A stretch of 43,825 nt of DNA from the NCBI GenBank assembly GCA_937879875.1, contig CALFMN010000164.1, positions 1 to 43,825 on the forward strand. Reading direction: 5' to 3'. The stretch is from an uncultured Chloroflexota bacterium (GTDB lineage: Bacteria > Chloroflexota > Dehalococcoidia > CAUJGQ01). This document shows positions 40,819 to 43,825 of the stretch, piece after piece. Every line of letters starts with the position of its first letter. Position 1 is the stretch's first letter. Both the position numbers and the translations under genes were made by a program. A model generated the notes under the pieces. It worked only from the letters and a program-made list of their open reading frames with translations, searched no databases and was not told the DNA's origin.

Positions 40819-41031
40819 ATGGCCGTCTTTCCTGGCTACTGCAGGGTTACACCCGGCTTCGCCGAGGCGAACGCCGCCCGTGCTCGCGGCAGGGAGGGCT
40901 CGGTCGATGCGAAGTTCCGCCAGATGGTAATCGATCTGCCCGGCATACTCCCCGCGAACTGCAGGATCATCGGCTCGTATGCGCCGATGCCGACAAGGAG
41001 GACACTATGGAACATACATTGCGAGGACTAA
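40819..41031 (+). CDS. Unrecognised short open frame, perhaps a gene fragment
   Basis: A 70-residue frame with ATG eight bases after GGAG. The part AKFRQMVIDLPGILPANCRI then IGSYAPM looks protein-like, and a short GYD- or YCII-like domain would end this way, but I cannot name it. The last residues run through the ribosome site of the next open frame, so the natural 3' end is probably lost. The bases 40703-40818 before it show no feature. Confidence 0.3.
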   Translation: MAVFPGYCRVTPGFAEANAARARGREGSVDAKFRQMVIDLPGILPANCRIIGSYAPMPTRRTLWNIHCED

Positions 41032-41171
41032 CAACAGTCAATTATTTCGCAACAGATCACGTCGCGGCAAAGCAGTGGTATACAGACTTTCTGGGCATTA
41101 AACCTTACTTTGAGCGACCAGGTTACGTCGAGTTTCGACTAGGCGACTACCAGCATGAACTAAGCAGGTAG
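41007..41171 (+). pseudogene. VOC/glyoxalase-family gene fragment
   Basis: ATG at 41007 follows AAGGAGG. The 54 residues contain LRGLTTVNYFATDHVAAKQW, YTDFLGIKPYF and VEFRLGDYQHEL, the first beta-alpha-beta-beta module of a vicinal-oxygen-chelate protein; the second module is missing and the frame ends at TAG just inside an inverted repeat. The local G+C is near 45%, far below its surroundings, so it is probably foreign DNA cut by a later event. Confidence 0.65.
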
Positions 41172-41283
41172 CCCAGGTTAAGGTGCACCTTTTCTGATGT
41201 CCGGTCAGCGACCCACATCCACGCCTGTGAGCCTTATGGACCACGGCCTCGAAAAGTGCACTCCAACTGAGGTCACCTGCTTA
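41161..41283. repeat. Imperfect long inverted repeat
   Basis: TAAGCAGGTAGCCCAGG then TTAAGGTGCACCTTTTC (41161-41194) resembles the inverted complement of GAAAAGTGCACTCC...ACCTGCTTA (41251-41283). Matching blocks are TAAGCAGGT, GTGCAC and TTTTC. This could be the two ends of a lost mobile element. Confidence 0.5.
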
Positions 41284-42020
41284 GCCCAGCGGCGGCGCCC
41301 TGCGCGACCAGCGCCGGTCGCGCCCGCACCGCGGCCTGCGCCGGCGGGCGCCTGCCCAGCGCTGGCGGGCTGCCCTGGTGGGCCGCGGCGGCGCTGGCCC
41401 GGGGCGCGGGGCGCGCCGGCGCGCCGGCCGGCCGCCCGCGCCGCGCTGCGGCCGCCAGCCGCGCGTCCAGCAGCGGCGCCAGCGCCGCGGCCCGATCGCC
41501 TGTGGCTGCTGCCGCCAGCACCTGGCCCAGCCGCGGCGCCGGTGGCGCCGCCGCCGGGGCTGGGCCGTGCCGCGCCGCTGGCGCTGGTGCGCCGCCCCCA
41601 CCGTGCCGGAGCCGAGCGGCCTGCTGCCGCAGCGCCGGCTGGCGGCGCGGGCGGCGGCGCGGCTGGCCGGCACGACGGCCGGGCCGGCCGGCAGCTGGGA
41701 TCGCGAGCGCCGCGTGCGCGACCCGGCGGACGGGCTGGCGCACGGGCCACCTGCGTGGACCGCGGCCGATGGGCGAACCTGAGCCAGGACGGCACGCACG
41801 CGTTGGCAGCGGACCGCCGCAGCGGCCCGCGTGGCTGTGCCCACCCGTGCCGCCGGCTGCGGCCCGCGGCCGCCGCCTGGCGGCGCGGGAGGCGGCGCAC
41901 GCCGCGCGCCGGGCCGGCGCCAGCCCCGGCGCCGTTCGCCCCCCGCCGCCGCCGGCGCAAGCTTGCCGCTCGCGTCCGCCCACGCGTGCCCTGCGGCCGC
42001 ACGCCGCCCCTTCCGGCAGA
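41284..42020. other. Extremely G+C-rich block, no recognisable gene
   Basis: About 740 bases with near 90% G+C (58 of 60 bases in 41401-41460). All six frames give Ala/Arg/Pro/Gly-rich strings without family motifs, and several are open only because A and T are rare. The flanks drop abruptly to normal values. I see no promoter, ribosome site or gene here; bases 42021-42203 continue without a gene. Confidence 0.6.
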
Positions 42021-42203
42021 ATCCGGGCTAGAGGCACGTCGGGTTAACCGAACTGCTGCAGGGGCGCACGGCGTGCGCCCGTCGCGGCGCCAGCCGCGAG
42101 CCGCAGCGCCACGGGTAGCCCGGCGCCCTCGCGGATCGCTGTGAACAGGATCGCCCCTTTCCCGCATTATTGGGGGATCGGGGAAGGGGGATCGGGGGCC
42201 GGC

Positions 42204-42839
42204 TCACCCGGTCGCCCACGGCACGCGGCCGTCCCAGCGGTCGAAGGCGCAGACCTCGGCCAGCGGCTTGCGCGATGTCGGTCCGAAGCGGCCGCGCGGG
42301 TAGCCGAGCGGCAGGCAGTAGACGAGCTGCGCGGTATCCGGAATGCCGAAGAGGGCGCGGACCCGTGCGTCGACCACGGCGTGCAAGCTCGTGATCGTGC
42401 CGCCGATGCCCAGCGCCCGCGCCGCCAGCAGCAGGTTTTCCACGGCGGGAATCACCGAGCCCAGCGCGCCGGCGCCCCGCGCCGTGGCACAGACCAGCAC
42501 CACGACCGGCGCCTCGCCGAACGTCTCCGCCAGGCGCATGGCCGACTGCGCAACCGTATCATCGGGCGAAATGTCCTGCGGCCCGTTGATGCCCTGATCC
42601 TTGCGCTTGGCCCACCACGCCTCGCGGTAGAGCGGCGCCAGGCGGGCGCGTTGCCCGGCGTCCGTCACCACGACGAAGCGCCAGGGTTGCGCGTTGCCGC
42701 CGTTGGGGGCATGAATCGCCGCCTCCATGATCGCGCGCAGGTCGTCCTCAGGGATGGGGTCGGGCTTGAAGCGCCGCATGGCGCGCAGCGTGAAGATCGC
42801 CTCGCCCAGCGGCATGGCAAGGCGGTTGTTGGTCGTCAT
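42204..42839 (-). CDS. Nitroreductase family protein
   Basis: A 211-residue FMN-type oxidoreductase. The N-terminus LGEAIFTLRAMRRFKPDPIP contains the RxxRxFxxxP phosphate-contact motif, followed by AAIHAPNGGNAQPWRFVVVT, the FMN-binding segment. PAVENLLLAARALGIGGTIT and VYCLPLGYPRGRFG are the remaining family blocks. The ATG follows GGAG with a nine-base gap. Members reduce nitro compounds, quinones or enones with NAD(P)H. It is second in a minus-strand pair, 54 bases after a cysteine hydrolase gene, so both may belong to the same degradation or detoxification step. Confidence 0.9.
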   Translation of the reverse strand: MTTNNRLAMPLGEAIFTLRAMRRFKPDPIPEDDLRAIMEAAIHAPNGGNAQPWRFVVVTDAGQRARLAPLYREAWWAKRKDQGINGPQDISPDDTVAQSAMRLAETFGEAPVVVLVCATARGAGALGSVIPAVENLLLAARALGIGGTITSLHAVVDARVRALFGIPDTAQLVYCLPLGYPRGRFGPTSRKPLAEVCAFDRWDGRVPWATG

Positions 42840-42893
42840 CGTCGTTACTCCGCGCCGGAATTGCGCCGGCCAGCGGCAGCATACCGCCTTTTG

Positions 42894-43505
42894 CTATCGG
42901 CTGCGTGAACACGAAGCTGCGGTGCCCGGCCCGGCCTCGCTCGGCCGCTGAACCTCGGCCAGCGCTGCGGCGGTCGTCAGGATCTCGATGCCCATGTTGC
43001 GCATGTCGAAGAGGTTGGCCTGCTGCACGGCAGCGGTTGCGGAGGCGGTGGCGTCGCTCAGGACCACGCACTCGTAGTCCAACGCGTTCGCGTCCAACGC
43101 GGTGCCGCGGATGCAGTTGGGCGTCTGCACGCCGCAAAGATAGGTGCGCTCGATGCGCAGCCGGCGCAGCAGCGCATCCAGATCCGTGCCGAAGAACGCG
43201 CTCCAACGGCGCTTGACGATCTCGTACTCACCCGGCCGGACCCGGAGGCCATCCACGAGATCGCACCCGGGGCTTTCGACGAGAAATGGCCGCGCCGCAA
43301 ACAACGCGCGACGCGAGCGGTCGACATCGCTGCCATCCGGCCGCTGGCGACGCGTGACCCAGACGATCGGCAGCCCGGCCGCGCGAAAGCCCGCGACCGC
43401 CGCGATGACCTTCGGCGTGCAGGCGGGCGCGCCGGCCACGAACAGGTCGGCCGCGGGCAGGCAGAAGTCGTTCTGCATATCGATCACGATCAGTGCGCGG
43501 TTCAT
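42894..43505 (-). CDS. Isochorismatase-like cysteine hydrolase
   Basis: A 203-residue protein with the cysteine hydrolase triad: Asp9 in ALIVIDMQNDFCLPA, Lys98 in EIVKRRWSAFFGTDLD and Cys131 in LCGVQTPNCIRGTALDANAL. The start ATG follows AAGGAGACCA, an optimal ribosome site. This group includes nicotinamidases, N-carbamoylsarcosine amidases and true isochorismatases; the CIRGTA pattern around the nucleophile fits amidases better than isochorismatase. The last 15 residues are Ser/Arg-rich and may be a decayed end. It leads a probable two-gene operon with the nitroreductase. Confidence 0.9.
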   Translation of the reverse strand: MNRALIVIDMQNDFCLPAADLFVAGAPACTPKVIAAVAGFRAAGLPIVWVTRRQRPDGSDVDRSRRALFAARPFLVESPGCDLVDGLRVRPGEYEIVKRRWSAFFGTDLDALLRRLRIERTYLCGVQTPNCIRGTALDANALDYECVVLSDATASATAAVQQANLFDMRNMGIEILTTAAALAEVQRPSEAGPGTAASCSRSR

Positions 43506-43825
43506 TGGTCTCCTTCTTGTGCGGGCGACCCGGCCCCCATCCCCCGTTGTTGAACATCTGCGATAGCGGTTCCCCCAATACCAGGGGAAGGGGAGATCTT
43601 ACTGCGGGGCATTGGGGCTGAAGGCGCAGCGCAGCGTCTCCCCTCTCCATGAAATGGAGAGGGGCCGGGGGTGAGGCGCCGGGCCATCACCCGAAATGGG
43701 TATGAGGATCTTAACTTCCCGGTTCATGCTACGAACCGGCGCGGGACGATCGATACGCGCCGGGCCAGGCTAGGGCTCCACCACAGCTGGACTGACGGAT
43801 ATCAATGTTTGCGCCTGGTGCGGGC
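43506..43825. other. Gene-free right end with several hairpins
   Basis: No gene is visible. CCCCTCTCCAT-GAA-ATGGAGAGGGG (43640-43664) is a perfect 11-base stem followed by GCCGGGGGTGAGG, a repeat type akin to 39492. CCGGTTC-ATGCTAC-GAACCGG (43719-43739) is a further 7-base stem. GGTTCCCCCAATACC near 43570 recalls sequence at 42160-42195. Confidence 0.6.

Noticed and set aside
41205..42167. Proteins of 180-320 residues in the G+C-rich block
   Set aside because: All frames are low-complexity Ala/Arg/Pro/Gly strings; openness follows from lack of A and T, not from coding.
1..43825. tRNA, rRNA, riboswitch or phage attachment site
   Set aside because: No tRNA cloverleaf, conserved riboswitch core or direct-repeat pair flanking the virion-like cassette was found by reading both strands; a covariance search would be needed to be sure.

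Overview
This window is a high-GC bacterial chromosome segment, roughly two-thirds G+C by eye. The gene content would suit a soil or aquatic Chloroflexota-like or actinobacterial organism: several flavin/F420-type luciferase-like monooxygenases, many family III (CaiB/BaiF) CoA-transferases, an ECF41-type sigma factor and a leaderless ArsR gene. No rRNA, tRNA or marker gene is present, so the phylum is an inference.

Region 1 (1-19853) is a catabolic gene cluster built from repeated parts. It has three CoA-transferase genes (one partial at the left edge, one broken by an insertion sequence, one tandem two-domain gene), two FAS1/MaoC-like hydratase paralogues, two metal-dependent cyclase paralogues and three luciferase-like monooxygenases. 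It also has an orphan pair of Dpp-type ABC permeases, a metallophosphoesterase, a TetR regulator and an acyl-CoA dehydrogenase relic. An IS1182-like element (2290-4041) sits between genes. An IS701-like element (9144-10588) sits inside a CoA-transferase, and its CTAG target duplication can be read exactly. Together the genes suggest uptake, CoA activation, hydration and flavin-dependent oxidation of an unknown organic acid.

Region 2 (about 20434-27116) is a cassette of phage-virion-like genes: a head-tail-adaptor-like protein, small proteins, a metzincin protease, a large tail-hub-like protein, a baseplate/spike-like protein and a TIM-barrel hydrolase-like protein. No terminase, portal, capsid or tape-measure gene lies in the window. 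The spacers here carry an unusual module: heptamer arrays (AGGGNNN) facing complementary arrays, often starting at the stop codon of the preceding gene, and in three cases followed by the identical 18-base box AAGCGACCGAAGGGAGCG just before the next start codon.

Region 3 (27130-43825) is ordinary accessory chromosome: histidine phosphatase, GNAT, RidA-like protein, an oxidoreductase/ECF41 sigma pair with a matching promoter, methyltransferases, an ArsR-SRPBCC pair, TfoX-like protein, a frameshifted SDR, an MFS permease, a zinc-ribbon miniprotein, an alpha/beta hydrolase, an NTF2-like protein, a FAH-family hydrolase, a nitroreductase and a cysteine hydrolase. Between them lie a decayed IS982-like element, three copies of a multi-hairpin element with compensated stems, a VOC-protein fragment of lower G+C and a stretch of about 740 bases with extreme G+C. 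Several genes carry fresh-looking lesions (amber codons, a 5-base duplication, homopolymer frameshifts), so the region is in active decay or the assembly has some indel errors.
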